This document shows positions 24,937-34,410 of a DNA stretch of 64,000 bases, in pieces (within the stretch, counting starts at the first letter, position 1; every line of letters begins with the position of its first letter). Below the pieces are notes generated by a model. It had not been told where the DNA came from. It saw only the letters and a list, made by a program, of their open reading frames with translations, and did not search any database. The translations under genes and the position numbers were made by a program. Origin of the DNA: Fidelibacterota bacterium. GTDB lineage: Bacteria > Fidelibacterota > Marinisomatia > SCGC-AAA003-L08 > TS1B11. Location: NCBI GenBank assembly GCA_020354025.1, contig CP070638.1, positions 1,625,243 through 1,689,242 on the forward strand. Direction: 5' to 3'.

Positions 24937-25959
24937 ATGACACACGTGAATGATAGATACGCCCGACAGCGGGTACTTCCAGAGATTGGTTCAAAGGGGC
25001 AGGAGCTGCTGCTGAATGCCTCGACAGCCGTAATCGGCTGCGGCGCACTGGGCAGCGTCCAGGCTCAACTGCTCGCCCGGGCCGGCGTGGGCCGGATTCG
25101 CATAGTCGACCGTGATGTGCTGGAGGAAAATAACCTGCAGCGGCAAGTCATCTTCGATGAGGAAGACGTGGCGGCGGGGCTGCCCAAGGCCGAGGCCGCG
25201 GCCCGGAAACTAAAGAAAATTAACTCCAGCATTGAGATCGAAGGACTGGTCGAGGACGTTACTCCCCGGAACATCGAGGGGCTGATAGCTGATATGGATT
25301 TAATCCTGGACGGGACTGACAATATCGAAACGCGATACCTGATCAACGATGCCTGCGTTAAGCATACGAAGCCATGGATCTACGGCGGCGTAATCGGCAC
25401 TACCGGCATGACCATGACCGTCCTGCCGGATGAAGGACCTTGCATAAGATGCTTCTTCCCTGAGACTCCCCCACCTGGGAGCCTGCCTACGTGCGATACG
25501 GCGGGAGTGCTGAACACGGCTCCGGCCACAGTTGCCTCGATCCAAGTGACCGAAGCACTCAAGCTGATCATCGGTGTTGAAGCAGAGGACTACACCCTGC
25601 TGACGCTCGACTTGTGGACCGGGTCTTATCGGTCAGTTGTCGTGCAGAAGGATAAGAACTGCCCCTGCTGCGGGCAAGGCCGGTTCGACTTCCTGGGAGC
25701 TGAAGAGGTATCGTGGACTACGACCCTCTGCGGACGCAACTCGGTTCAGATTTCCCCATCGCGTGTGACGGTTCTGTCCCTGGATGACTTGAGCAGGCGT
25801 CTTTCGCAGGCAGGGAAGGTCTCCTACAACGGCCTTCTACTGCAGTTCCAGATCAACGACCACGAGCTGATAATTTTCCCCAACGGCAGGACCATCGTGA
25901 AAGGCACCACGGATGAGTCGGTGGCCAAGACTCTGTATTCAAAGTACTTGGGTAACTAG
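24937..25959 (+). CDS. ThiF/MoeB/HesA-family sulfur-carrier adenylyltransferase
   Basis: A 340-residue E1-like enzyme that adenylates the C-terminus of a small ubiquitin-like sulfur carrier. The Rossmann nucleotide loop is GCGALGSVQAQLLARAGVG, followed by RIVDRDVLEENNLQRQ. Two zinc-type CxxC pairs are present (CIRC and CPCC). The C-terminal extension of about 80 residues is small-domain-like (IIFPNGRTIVKGTTDES) and has no rhodanese domain. Partners could be ThiS, MoaD or a CysO-like protein, none encoded here. Its place after cysK, cysE and the desulfurase suggests sulfur transfer for cysteine, thiamine or molybdopterin. Confidence 0.9.
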   Translation: MTHVNDRYARQRVLPEIGSKGQELLLNASTAVIGCGALGSVQAQLLARAGVGRIRIVDRDVLEENNLQRQVIFDEEDVAAGLPKAEAAARKLKKINSSIEIEGLVEDVTPRNIEGLIADMDLILDGTDNIETRYLINDACVKHTKPWIYGGVIGTTGMTMTVLPDEGPCIRCFFPETPPPGSLPTCDTAGVLNTAPATVASIQVTEALKLIIGVEAEDYTLLTLDLWTGSYRSVVVQKDKNCPCCGQGRFDFLGAEEVSWTTTLCGRNSVQISPSRVTVLSLDDLSRRLSQAGKVSYNGLLLQFQINDHELIIFPNGRTIVKGTTDESVAKTLYSKYLGN

Positions 25960-26075
25960 ATTGGCGGTAATCCGGCTGTGACGTACTCATCAGAGAGGTC
26001 GCATAGGTAATCATCGCGCACTGGACACAAGACCTTCAGTAAAGGACGCACCTTAACCAGCCACAGGGAAATATC

Positions 26076-26918
26076 ATGACCAGGTTACTTCGATTCTACA
26101 TCCGGCTGATCAAAACGCCACAGACCGCACTGCTCCTGTTTACAGCTGTAGCGGGGTACCGCAGCGCTGGCGGTAATTTGGCGCTATTGGAAATCCTGGT
26201 TGCGCTAGCCGGGCTGCTGTTTACTATCAGCGGGACTACCGCTCTGAACATGGTGTTTGACCGCGATATCGACGCCATTATGGAAAGAACCAAGACCCGC
26301 CCGATACCAACCGGAGTGATTTCACCAAATGCCGCTTTCGTTTTCGGATCAATCCTGATCGTCGCCGGTATGGTCGGCAATTACTGGGTTTCCCTGTCAT
26401 ACGCAACAGTAGTCCTGGCGGGAGTATTCTTTAATCTGGCGGTTTACACGCTGTGGCTGAAGCGGCGCTCACCCTGGTCAATCGTTTTTGGCGGCCTGGC
26501 GGGTGGGATGCCGATCCTGGCCGGGCGGACCCTGGCGCTGGGTTACACAGACTGGATCGGGATTCTGCTGGCTTTGGTAATCCTGCTGTGGATTCCTTCA
26601 CATATCCTGACGTTGGCGATGAATCATTCCAGGGATTATAAGCTAGCCGGGGTGCCAACTTTCCCAAATGTATTCGGCTTTAATAGCGCCCGCTATTTCA
26701 TGGCCTTATCCAACCTGGCAGCGGCGGGGATTATGCTCGCTGTTTTTCTATGGTTGGGTGTTGCTGTTGCCGGGATTGTCGTTCTGAGCCTGGGTAGCTT
26801 GATGCTGCTGGGCTTTTCGGTGCGAAATATCCTGCATCCCTCGGAGAGAGTAAACTTCACGATGTTCAAATTTGTTTCTCTCTATATGGCCAGCGCGATG
26901 CTGATCCTGATTTTATAG
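26076..26918 (+). CDS. ctaB: Protoheme IX farnesyltransferase (heme O synthase)
   Basis: A 280-residue UbiA-type prenyltransferase with about nine membrane segments. The prenyl-diphosphate motif is NMVFDRDIDAIMERTKTRPI, diagnostic of CyoE/CtaB. Heme O and A serve heme-copper oxidases, yet the terminal oxidase encoded nearby is cytochrome bd, which uses hemes b and d. A heme-copper oxidase is probably encoded elsewhere. Gap to the previous gene is 116 bases with nothing notable. Confidence 0.92.
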   Translation: MTRLLRFYIRLIKTPQTALLLFTAVAGYRSAGGNLALLEILVALAGLLFTISGTTALNMVFDRDIDAIMERTKTRPIPTGVISPNAAFVFGSILIVAGMVGNYWVSLSYATVVLAGVFFNLAVYTLWLKRRSPWSIVFGGLAGGMPILAGRTLALGYTDWIGILLALVILLWIPSHILTLAMNHSRDYKLAGVPTFPNVFGFNSARYFMALSNLAAAGIMLAVFLWLGVAVAGIVVLSLGSLMLLGFSVRNILHPSERVNFTMFKFVSLYMASAMLILIL

Positions 26919-27012
26919 GAATTTATCTTGGGATTCTCAAGCTTCCTGAAATAGCGTGCTCTCGGAGTAGCTTTTTAATCCATTAATTTCAATAATATAA
27001 AGGAAAAGGACA

Positions 27013-27966
27013 ATGGAAACCAGGGAATGGGACAGACTGCTGGTCGGTGAACACGAAATGATTGAGCGGGCTATGGACGTCCTGCGAAAAGAACTGGAAA
27101 TACTTCCTGATATGAACTATAACGCCTTTACCATGCAGCGGGCGATTGATTTTCTGCTTGAGTTCGGTGATCGGATCCATAATACAAAGGAGGAAAAGGT
27201 ACTTTTCCCCCTCATGGTTGAGCGGGGCATTCCCGAGGACGGCCCGATTCGGGTGATGCTGCTGGAACATGAATCTGAGAGAAAAATCCTGCAGCAGATG
27301 CTTGCTGAGATTACCGACTTGGAAAAAGCTGCTGAAGAAGCCAGGGCTGGATTTAGGCGAAATGGAATAGAGTATCTCGAAATACGGGCAAATCACATCT
27401 GGAAAGAAAACGACGTGCTCTACCAGATGGGACGGCAGATTTTTACCGAAGAGGACAATCAGTTCCTAGTGGAAGGTTTTGGCGGTATCGATACCTCAAC
27501 CTATGGGGAAACTGCAGCGCAGCACTATTACCAAATGCTGGAAGAAGTCGAGCAGGGGAGCAAGGCCAGAAAGAGTCTCATTCATAACCTTTCATTGGAA
27601 CAGATAGATGCGATTATGGAGACTCTACCAGTCGAGGTGACCTTTGTCGACGCCGATGATACGGTTGCCTACTTCAATCGCCTCGACAAGGAAAAAATAT
27701 TCGACCGGACCCGGTCAGTGGTAGGCCGGAAAGTCCAGCAGTGCCATCCTGAAAAAAGCTTGCACCGGGTACAGCAGATAATTGATGGCTTCAAGGGCGA
27801 TTCACTGGAGAAAGCCGATTTCTGGATCGACTTCGCGGGAGACAAGGTGTTGATTCGCTATTTCCCGGTGCGCGATGAAGAAGGTTCCTATCTGGGTGTA
27901 CTGGAGGTTACTCAAAGAATTGGCGAAATCCAGAAACTCACCGGAGAGAAAAAGCTTCTGGATTAG
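27013..27966 (+). CDS. Hemerythrin-like and PAS-domain sensor protein
   Basis: A 317-residue soluble protein. Residues about 1-150 are a hemerythrin four-helix domain with the expected di-iron ligands in order: H of VGEHEMIE, H and E of RIHNTKEEKVLFP, H and E of LEHESERKI, and H of ANHIWKENDVLY. Residues about 200-310 form a PAS domain (VEVTFVDADDTVAYFNR ... YLGVLEVTQR) of the kind often joined to hemerythrin. No output domain follows, so it probably senses oxygen, NO or redox and signals by protein contact. It lies just before cydAB, which fits an oxygen-linked role. Confidence 0.88.
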   Translation: METREWDRLLVGEHEMIERAMDVLRKELEILPDMNYNAFTMQRAIDFLLEFGDRIHNTKEEKVLFPLMVERGIPEDGPIRVMLLEHESERKILQQMLAEITDLEKAAEEARAGFRRNGIEYLEIRANHIWKENDVLYQMGRQIFTEEDNQFLVEGFGGIDTSTYGETAAQHYYQMLEEVEQGSKARKSLIHNLSLEQIDAIMETLPVEVTFVDADDTVAYFNRLDKEKIFDRTRSVVGRKVQQCHPEKSLHRVQQIIDGFKGDSLEKADFWIDFAGDKVLIRYFPVRDEEGSYLGVLEVTQRIGEIQKLTGEKKLLD

Positions 27967-28233
27967 CCAGGGACTTTCGTCTGAAAAAAGCCAATAAACG
28001 ATGCCAGGCAAGTAAAGGTATGCCCCGGGCTAGCAGGGTGACACACCGTCTTCAGTTTAAGCAGCTGAAGTGGTTATAAAAAAATTTAAGAGCAAATGAA
28101 AAATAATTTCTGGAGATGTTACCGACTGCAAGAACCACTTGACCATTATCGGCCCGTTGTATACATTTTGCCATCGCAAGGCTGATCGTGCCCTGCTTAA
28201 GTCCTCTATTCACCCAGCTCAGGAGGTGTACCG
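27967..28233. other. Upstream region of cydAB
   Basis: About 270 bases likely holding the cyd promoter. There is a small hairpin CTTCAG ... CTGAAG at 28050-28070 followed by an A-rich stretch. I find no clear FNR or ArcA site. Confidence 0.4.
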
Positions 28234-29568
28234 TTGGAACTTGACGTTGTCCTACTCTCCCGTCTGCAATTTGCCCTCACCATAGGGTTTCATTACATCT
28301 TTCCCCCAATCACCATCGGCCTAGCGTGGCTGCTGGTAATGATTGAGGCAAAGGGCTATAAATCCGGTGAGCAGGTTTATGAGCAGGTAGGGATTTTTTT
28401 CGGGAAACTGCTGGGGATTACCTTCGTGGTCGGGGTAGCTAGCGGGATCGTAATGGAGTTCCAGTTTGGCACCAACTGGGCCACCTATTCAGAATTTGTC
28501 GGTGATCTCTTCGGGGGACCACTGGCAGCGGAGGGCATTTTTGCTTTCTTTCTGGAATCAACTTTTCTCGGGCTCTATCTGTTCGGACGCCATAAAGTCT
28601 CCCGCGGGGTACACCTGCTTTCAACCATTATGGTGGCTCTGGGTGCAACACTCTCCGCCTTCTGGATCGTTGCCGCCAATTCCTGGCAGCAGACACCCAG
28701 TGGTTTTATCATCCAGCACGGCAGGGCAGAGCTCACTAATTTCTGGGAGGCGGTTTTCAATCCTTCCACCCTGCCCCGCTATTTCCACACGGTTAACGGC
28801 ACCCTGATTACCGGGGCCTTTTTTATGGCGGGGATCGCCGCCTACCTGCTCCTGAAAAACAAGGCATCTGATGCCGCCAAAATCAGCCTGAGGTATTCCA
28901 TCATTTTCGGACTGGTGACCTCCATTCTGGCCGGATTTCCCACGGGTCACGAACACGCTCGTCAGGTCGCCCGAACCCAACCGGAAAAATTCGCAGCCCA
29001 GGAAGGTCTGTATACCACCCAGGAGGGGGCTCCTATGCTACTCTTCGGCCTGCCAAAGGACAATCCCCCCGAGATGAAATTTTCTATCGAAATCCCCGGG
29101 TTACTCAGCTGGATAGCCTATGGCGACGTGAATGCCACTGTACGAGGGATCAACGATTTTCCTGAAGACGAACGCCCGCCCCTCTTCTTGACCTTCGCCT
29201 CATTTCACACCATGGTAGGATTAGGCGTTTACTTCGTTCTCATAATGCTCCTGGCGGCAATAATGCTCTATCGCAAAACCCTTTGGCACAACTCTTTGCT
29301 GCTGAAGGTATTGGTATTGTCTATCCCTTTGCCATGGCTGGCCAACCAGCTGGGCTGGGTCGCAGCCGAAGTAGGACGGCAGCCGTGGATCGTTTACGGT
29401 CTCCTGAAGACCAGAGACGCCTATTCCATAACCGTATCGGCCGGGGAAGTACTGTTCTCCTTAATCACATTCGGCCTGATCTACCTGTTATTAGGGGCAC
29501 TGTATATCTACCTTCTAATCCGGAACATCAAGCGTGGGCCTGAACCCATTCAAGCAGGAGTTGCATGA
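28234..29568 (+). CDS. cydA: Cytochrome bd ubiquinol oxidase subunit I
   Basis: CydA carries hemes b558, b595 and d and reduces oxygen with quinol. Seen: the N-terminal His in TIGFHYIFPP, the Glu in FFLESTFLGLYLFGR, the Q-loop (GHEHARQVARTQPEKFAAQE) with its conserved Lys and Glu, and GRQPW. At 444 residues the Q-loop is the short type. The start is TTG at 28234, supported by AGGAGGTG six bases upstream and by the family N-terminus. It overlaps cydB by four bases. High-affinity bd oxidases protect anaerobes and microaerobes from oxygen, in line with the genes that follow. Confidence 0.96.
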   Translation: MELDVVLLSRLQFALTIGFHYIFPPITIGLAWLLVMIEAKGYKSGEQVYEQVGIFFGKLLGITFVVGVASGIVMEFQFGTNWATYSEFVGDLFGGPLAAEGIFAFFLESTFLGLYLFGRHKVSRGVHLLSTIMVALGATLSAFWIVAANSWQQTPSGFIIQHGRAELTNFWEAVFNPSTLPRYFHTVNGTLITGAFFMAGIAAYLLLKNKASDAAKISLRYSIIFGLVTSILAGFPTGHEHARQVARTQPEKFAAQEGLYTTQEGAPMLLFGLPKDNPPEMKFSIEIPGLLSWIAYGDVNATVRGINDFPEDERPPLFLTFASFHTMVGLGVYFVLIMLLAAIMLYRKTLWHNSLLLKVLVLSIPLPWLANQLGWVAAEVGRQPWIVYGLLKTRDAYSITVSAGEVLFSLITFGLIYLLLGALYIYLLIRNIKRGPEPIQAGVA

Positions 29569-30584
29569 TGGACCTAAACACGACCTGGTTTCTACTCATT
29601 GGTGTACTGCTCACCGGATACGCGATCCTGGATGGCTTTGACCTGGGAGTGGGAGTGCTGCATCTGTTCTCCCAGGACGACCGGGAACGACGGGTGAACC
29701 TGACCGCTATCGGCCCCGTCTGGGACGGCAACGAGGTCTGGCTACTCGCCGGAGGGGGTTCCCTGTTCGCGGCCTTCCCACGGGTCTATGCCACCGTCTT
29801 CAGCAGCTTTTACCTGCCGTTCATGCTCCTGCTCCTGGCCCTGATCTTCCGCGCCGTTTCATTTGAGTTCCGCAGCCAGGTAGACTCGCCCGGCTGGCGC
29901 CGCTGCTGGGACTGGGCCTTCGGTCTAGGCAGCACGATACCCGCTCTGCTGTACGGTGTGGCGGTTGGCAATATTCTCCGGGGAATTCCCCTGAACGAAG
30001 AAGGCGTTTTCACCGGCTCGTTTCCTGGATTGCTCAATCCCTACTCCCTGCTATTGGGGCTGCTTAGCCTCACCATGTTCACCATGCACGGAGCTGCTTA
30101 TATGACCCTTAAGACCAACGGCGAACTTCGGGAACGCATGAAACGGTGGGCTTCACGGGCATGGATCGTATTTGCGGCGCTCTTCATCCTGAGTACCTTC
30201 GCTACTTTCTTGATATCACCCTACCTGTTCGAAGGCGCACCGGGCAAGCCTTTATGGTGGCTCTTTCTTATCCTCTTCCTGGGTTCCATGATCTACTTGC
30301 CAGTTGTCGAAAAGAAAGAAAAATACCTCCATGCTTTCTTGGCCTCGTCTCTCGTGATAACTGGTATGATCGGTTTAGCCGCTGTGAGCATCTTTCCCCG
30401 GTTAGTGCCGTCGATCACCGACCTGGCCTACAGCCTGACTATCTATAATGCCGCATCGACACCAAAGGCCCAGAGAGTGATACTTATCATCGCCTTGATC
30501 GGCATGCCCCTGGTTATTGCCTACACCTCCTACGTGTACTGGGTCTTCAAGGGCAAAGTGGAACTCTCGGAGAAAGGTTATTAG
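29565..30584 (+). CDS. cydB: Cytochrome bd ubiquinol oxidase subunit II
   Basis: CydB pairs with CydA in the membrane. The opening (FLLIGVLLTGYAILDGFDLG) is diagnostic, followed by the loop GPVWDGNEVWLLAGGGSLFAAF and eight to nine membrane segments; 339 residues is the expected length. The start overlaps the cydA stop (ATGATGG region), so translation is coupled. No cydX-like small subunit or cydCD exporter follows: the next gene is a metal transporter 95 bases away. Confidence 0.96.
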   Translation: MMDLNTTWFLLIGVLLTGYAILDGFDLGVGVLHLFSQDDRERRVNLTAIGPVWDGNEVWLLAGGGSLFAAFPRVYATVFSSFYLPFMLLLLALIFRAVSFEFRSQVDSPGWRRCWDWAFGLGSTIPALLYGVAVGNILRGIPLNEEGVFTGSFPGLLNPYSLLLGLLSLTMFTMHGAAYMTLKTNGELRERMKRWASRAWIVFAALFILSTFATFLISPYLFEGAPGKPLWWLFLILFLGSMIYLPVVEKKEKYLHAFLASSLVITGMIGLAAVSIFPRLVPSITDLAYSLTIYNAASTPKAQRVILIIALIGMPLVIAYTSYVYWVFKGKVELSEKGY

Positions 30585-30678
30585 CGGCGGTCACACTTGC
30601 TCAAAGCCGCACACTGGTGCATGAAATTCTTCAGGAACGACCATTCATGGAACTACGGATGTCAGGAAGGGATCAATC

Positions 30679-31494
30679 ATGATAATTGAATGGTTTATTA
30701 ATCTGAGCCCAATATGGCAAGCGCTGCTCGGAACGTGTTTTACCTGGCTTCTAACTGCGCTTGGAGCTAGTGCGGTTTTCATTTTCCGAAGTATGAACAG
30801 AAGGTTGCTGGACGGCATGCTGGGCTTTGCGGCAGGTGTTATGATAGCCGCCAGTATCTGGTCCCTCCTGATGCCGGCGATAGAAATGGCGGAGGGATCA
30901 GGATTACCCGGGTGGATCCCCGCGGTGATAGGATTCCTGCTGGGTGGGGCATTTCTCCTGGGAGTAGATAAAGTGTTGCCCCATCTCCATCTTGGCTTTC
31001 CGATGGAAGAAGCCGAGGGCATTAAGACAAGCTGGCAGAGAAGTGTACTCTTAGTGCTGGCTATCGCCTTGCACAACATACCTGAGGGACTAGCAATTGG
31101 AGTTGCATTCGGCGCGTTAATTGTCGGTGTACCTTCTGCATCATTGGCTGGAGCTGTGGTCTTAGTGCTGGGCATAGGCATTCAGAATATCCCTGAGGGT
31201 ACCGCCGTTTCCGTGCCACTACACAGGGAAGGTGTGAGTCGTTTGAAGAGCTTCTGGTATGGCCAATTATCAGGGGCTGTCGAACCCATATTTGGAGTCC
31301 TTGGTGCAGCAGCTATAGTATTCATAAAGCCAATTTTACCATATGCTTTGGCATTTGCGGCGGGAGCGATGATATATGTAGTCGTTGAGGAACTGATACC
31401 AGAGTCACAGCTGGAAAAGAACACCCACGTTGCTACTCTGGGCACGATGGTAGGCTTTGCTGTTATGATGATATTGGATGTGGCTTTGGGCTAG
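30679..31494 (+). CDS. ZIP-family metal transporter
   Basis: A 271-residue inner-membrane transporter of the GufA/ZupT branch with about eight membrane segments. The two metal-binding signatures are [16 protein letters not shown] (TM4) and [16 protein letters not shown] (TM5), in which the second keeps E but has Q for H. Family members import Zn, Fe or Mn. Lying next to a PerR-like regulator and ferritin, iron or manganese uptake is likely here, but the ion is inferred. Confidence 0.9.
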   Translation: MIIEWFINLSPIWQALLGTCFTWLLTALGASAVFIFRSMNRRLLDGMLGFAAGVMIAASIWSLLMPAIEMAEGSGLPGWIPAVIGFLLGGAFLLGVDKVLPHLHLGFPMEEAEGIKTSWQRSVLLVLAIALHNIPEGLAIGVAFGALIVGVPSASLAGAVVLVLGIGIQNIPEGTAVSVPLHREGVSRLKSFWYGQLSGAVEPIFGVLGAAAIVFIKPILPYALAFAAGAMIYVVVEELIPESQLEKNTHVATLGTMVGFAVMMILDVALG

Positions 31495-31548
31495 AAAATG
31501 CTTATATCGCAATTGGTCACAAATCCCTTGATTGAGGAATCTTATTGC

Positions 31549-31590
31549 TGTAATATTACTAGAGGAAAATGATTATCTATTAGTAATGAT
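31549..31590 (+). promoter_or_regulatory. AT-rich inverted repeats before the perR-like gene (candidate operator)
   Basis: GTAATATTAC is a perfect ten-base palindrome at 31550-31559. ATTACTA at 31555-31561 is matched by TAGTAAT at 31581-31587. AT-rich symmetric sites directly before a Fur-family gene are typical of autoregulation. The match to the PerR box consensus is partial. Confidence 0.4.
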
Positions 31591-31604
31591 GCTACCGATT
31601 GCAT

Positions 31605-32045
31605 ATGAATGAACATCAGACGAGGCTGGAAGAAGTAATCGCCAAGCTGAGAGCAAATGGCCATCGCCTGACACCACAGCGGATGGCTGTCCTGAAGGTT
31701 CTGGTCAGAGACAGGGAACATCTCAATGTCGAGCAGATATATGAGCACGTTAAGGCAGACTTTCCCATGACCAGTCTGGCCACCATCTACAAAACGGTGA
31801 ATGTGTTGAAGGAAATGGGAGAGGTAATGGAACTCGGCTTCCATGATGATTGTGCTCGTTTCGACGGTAACCCATGTCCCCACCCCCACCTGATTTGTAT
31901 CAACTGCAAGAAGATAATGGACATTGACATTGATGATCTGGATGAGTTACCACGGGAGGTAGCCCGTAGGAAGGGCTACCAAATAATCAGCCACCGGTTC
32001 GAATTCTACGGAATCTGTCCCCGATGTCAGGAAACCTCGAATTAG
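31605..32045 (+). CDS. perR: Fur-family peroxide-sensing repressor (PerR-like)
   Basis: A winged-helix Fur-family protein of 146 residues. All five residues that hold the regulatory metal in B. subtilis PerR have counterparts: H39, D87, H93, H95 and D106 (REHLN, RFD, PHPH, MDID). D87 in place of Glu favours PerR over Fur. The structural zinc is held by two CxxC pairs (C98/C101 and ICPRC near the end). I use the ATG at 31605; a TTG at 31599 is possible, and neither has a good ribosome site. Ferritin, peroxiredoxin, rubredoxin and rubrerythrin genes follow, the usual PerR targets. Confidence 0.85.
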   Translation: MNEHQTRLEEVIAKLRANGHRLTPQRMAVLKVLVRDREHLNVEQIYEHVKADFPMTSLATIYKTVNVLKEMGEVMELGFHDDCARFDGNPCPHPHLICINCKKIMDIDIDDLDELPREVARRKGYQIISHRFEFYGICPRCQETSN

Positions 32046-32078
32046 CATTAAGAAAAACTTGAAAGGAGAATAATTGTT

Positions 32079-32603
32079 ATGTTCAGTAAAAAAGTTCAGG
32101 ATGCAATGAACGACCAGATCCAGCGAGAGCTTGAATCGGCCCATATTTATCTCTCAATGGCAGCCTATTTTGATTCGGAAAATCTCCCGGGATTTGCCCA
32201 TTGGATGAACGTACAGTTCCATGAAGAGCAGGCCCATGCGTTTAAGTTCTACAACTTCGTCAACGATCGCGGCGGTCAGGTAGTACTTCAGGCAATCGGC
32301 CAGCCACCGGTTAAGTTTCAATCGCCTCTTGCTGTTTTTGAAAAAGCTCTGGCCCACGAAGAAAAAATCACGGGTCATATCAACGATCTCTACGCGTTGG
32401 CCACCGAGGAAAATGACTTTGCTAGCCAGAGTCTTCTACAATGGTTTATTGACGAACAGGTCGAAGAAGAGAAGAATGCCGGTGACATCGTTGACACACT
32501 CAAGAAGGTCGGTGACAATTACCAGGCGCTTCTGATGATAGACCGGGAACTGAGCCAGCGGCAGCTCCCGGCTGAAGCCGGAAACGACGCAGCTGCTTCT
32601 TGA
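32079..32603 (+). CDS. ftnA: Non-heme ferritin
   Basis: A 174-residue bacterial ferritin that oxidises and stores iron. The ferroxidase residues are in place: E17-type in IQRELESAHIYLSMAAYF, E and H in FHEEQAHAFKFY, and Glu residues in LAHEEKITGHI and LLQWFIDEQVEEEKNA. An AAAGGAG site precedes the ATG by about eight bases. It sits 33 bases after the PerR-like gene and is probably co-regulated with it. A decayed second ferritin copy follows directly. Confidence 0.95.
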   Translation: MFSKKVQDAMNDQIQRELESAHIYLSMAAYFDSENLPGFAHWMNVQFHEEQAHAFKFYNFVNDRGGQVVLQAIGQPPVKFQSPLAVFEKALAHEEKITGHINDLYALATEENDFASQSLLQWFIDEQVEEEKNAGDIVDTLKKVGDNYQALLMIDRELSQRQLPAEAGNDAAAS

Positions 32604-32649
32604 TTCCAGGCCGAATGTATGGTGCTCTCAACTTAAAAAAAAGAGCAGT

Positions 32650-32960
32650 CATGACAGACAAAAACACAGAAAGAAATCGGCAGGGCAATCACAAGTGAAA
32701 TTCCAGTCATTTGTTAACACTTATGGAAATACTAGAGCTCATGAAGAATAAAATAAGGTTCATATCAACGTACTATGCACGCTGGATGCTATGGAAAAAG
32801 ACCATACAATCCAGAATCTTCTTTAACGGCTTATAGAAAAGCAGGTTCAAGAAGAGAAAAATGCCGGGAACATGGTGAAAATACACAAGAAAATCGGTGA
32901 CAGCGGTTACGTACCGATAATGTTGATAGGGAATTGGGCCAGGGGCAGCCGACGCCCAAG
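32650..32960 (+). pseudogene. Decayed tandem copy of the ferritin gene (3' part)
   Basis: The DNA lines up with the 3' half of the intact ferritin gene just upstream. In one frame it reads VKFQSFVNTYGNTRAHEE, a stop, then HINVLCTLDAMEKDHTIQNLL, another stop, then RLIEKQVQEEKNAGNMVKIHKKIG. Each part matches the ferritin at the same spacing (VKFQSPLAVFEKALAHEE, HINDLYAL, EQVEEEKNAGDIV). At least two in-frame stops and the lack of the 5' half make it a pseudogene. It marks an old tandem duplication. Confidence 0.85.
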
Positions 32961-33214
32961 CTCTGTTGGATATCCCTATCACGGACCATCGTCCCCATCA
33001 ATTAGTGACTATGGGCACCTCCGTATCCGGGGTAAACACCCCCCCACTTTTACAGGATTATAACCAGGCTAAGGTACACTCCTCCGCTTATGTCTGTTTT
33101 GACCCATCCATTAGCCCCCCAACCATCGATCAAGCGGAGCTACAGGTATTACTCAGATAAGTGGTTTTCCACGGCGGTCAGACCATCGTCCTATCTTCCA
33201 AGGAGAAAATTCCG
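32961..33214. other. Intergenic region after the ferritin remnant
   Basis: About 250 bases with C-rich patches (GGGGTAAACACCCCCCC at about 33030). I see no gene. It should hold the promoter for the nitroreductase-peroxiredoxin-rubredoxin genes. Confidence 0.35.
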
Positions 33215-33775
33215 ATGGACGTAAAACAAGCCATTCTCTCAAGAAGAGCGTATCGCTCACTGGAACCCGTTGAAATAACTGAAGAACTCACCAGGGACTT
33301 GGCAGAGAGCGCTCAACTAGCTCCTTCCTGTTTTAACAACCAGCCCTGGAGATTCGTCTTTGTCCATGATCCTGAGGTTTTAAAACAGTTGTATGGCGTA
33401 ATGTCCAAAGGCAACGCGTGGGCTCAAACTGCTGCTATGGTCGTCGCGGTATTCAGTACAAAAGATGCTGATTGCCTCATCAGAGGCAGAGAGTATTACC
33501 TGTTCGATACAGGCATGGCGACGGCCTTTATGCTGTTGAGGGCAACAGAGTTAGGGCTTGTGGCACATCCTATAGCCGGGTACGATGAAGCTGCAGTTAA
33601 GGAAATCCTTAATGTATCCGAGGAGATGAAAGTAATTACCCTGGTCATCATCGGTCAACACTCTGAAACCATTGGCCCGCTCCTCACAGAGCAACAGGCA
33701 GTATCCGAGAGGACCCGACCGGAGCGACTACCGGTGGAGGAATTCTCTTATATAAATGGTATTCCCATGTCGTGA
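33215..33775 (+). CDS. Nitroreductase-family FMN oxidoreductase
   Basis: A 186-residue flavoprotein of the NfsA/FrnE-like nitroreductase fold. The FMN-binding start is AILSRRAYRSLEPVEI, with APSCFNNQPWRFVFV and late GLVAHPIAGYDE. I place the start at ATG 33215 because AAGGAG lies nine bases before it and the family N-terminus begins there; the frame is open farther upstream without a good start. Substrates of such enzymes are quinones, nitro compounds or flavins, and here it may supply electrons for oxygen or peroxide detoxification. Confidence 0.9.
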   Translation: MDVKQAILSRRAYRSLEPVEITEELTRDLAESAQLAPSCFNNQPWRFVFVHDPEVLKQLYGVMSKGNAWAQTAAMVVAVFSTKDADCLIRGREYYLFDTGMATAFMLLRATELGLVAHPIAGYDEAAVKEILNVSEEMKVITLVIIGQHSETIGPLLTEQQAVSERTRPERLPVEEFSYINGIPMS

Positions 33776-33850
33776 GCCACAAAGTAGCATGGCATCGGGG
33801 CAATACTCCGATCCTTGCCTGAATACAAACACAACATGAGGAGGTAAGTG

Positions 33851-34318
33851 ATGACAGACGTGAAGAAAGTAGGAGATCCAGCCCCCGACTTCACTCTCAA
33901 AGATCAGAACGAGAATAGCGTCACCCTTAGTGATTTCAGGGGGAAGAAAATGGTGGTGCTCTCCTTCCATCCTCTGGCCTGGACGAACGTGTGCAAAGAC
34001 CAGATGCAGGACCTGGAGAAGCATAAGCAGGACTTCGACAGGCTAGGTAGCGTAGCCCTGGGTCTGAGCGTAGATAGCGCAGCGTGCAAAAGAGCCTGGG
34101 CGGAAGCCATAGGTGTGAAGGGGACTGCTCTCCTGGCTGATTTTTGGCCTCACGGGAGTGTAGCCGGGGCTTATGGCATCTTCCGGGAGAGGAACGGCTT
34201 CAGCGAACGGGCCGCATTTATTGTGGGAAAAGAAGGGGAAATTCGGTTTGGCAAAATATACCCAATAACGGAAGTACCTGACATCGGAGAGATCCTCGAG
34301 GTGCTGGAACGATTGTGA
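33851..34318 (+). CDS. Peroxiredoxin (AhpC/TSA family)
   Basis: A 155-residue thioredoxin-fold peroxidase that reduces peroxides. The start [20 protein letters not shown] is standard. The peroxidatic Cys lies in [13 protein letters not shown], where the usual P-x-x-x-T-x-x-C is altered to LAWTNVC. A second Cys in DSAACKRAW could be the resolving residue, as in AhpE/BCP-like members. The ATG at 33851 follows AGGAGG at good spacing; a GTG three bases earlier is also possible. It lies between nitroreductase and rubredoxin genes. Confidence 0.92.
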   Translation: MTDVKKVGDPAPDFTLKDQNENSVTLSDFRGKKMVVLSFHPLAWTNVCKDQMQDLEKHKQDFDRLGSVALGLSVDSAACKRAWAEAIGVKGTALLADFWPHGSVAGAYGIFRERNGFSERAAFIVGKEGEIRFGKIYPITEVPDIGEILEVLERL

Positions 34319-34410
34319 GAGGAGAAAGTGGGGCATAAGAATTATGATCAAGTCATCTGTTACACAACCGCCTACGGAAAATCCTAATACTTAGATAAAG
34401 GAGTCAGAAA

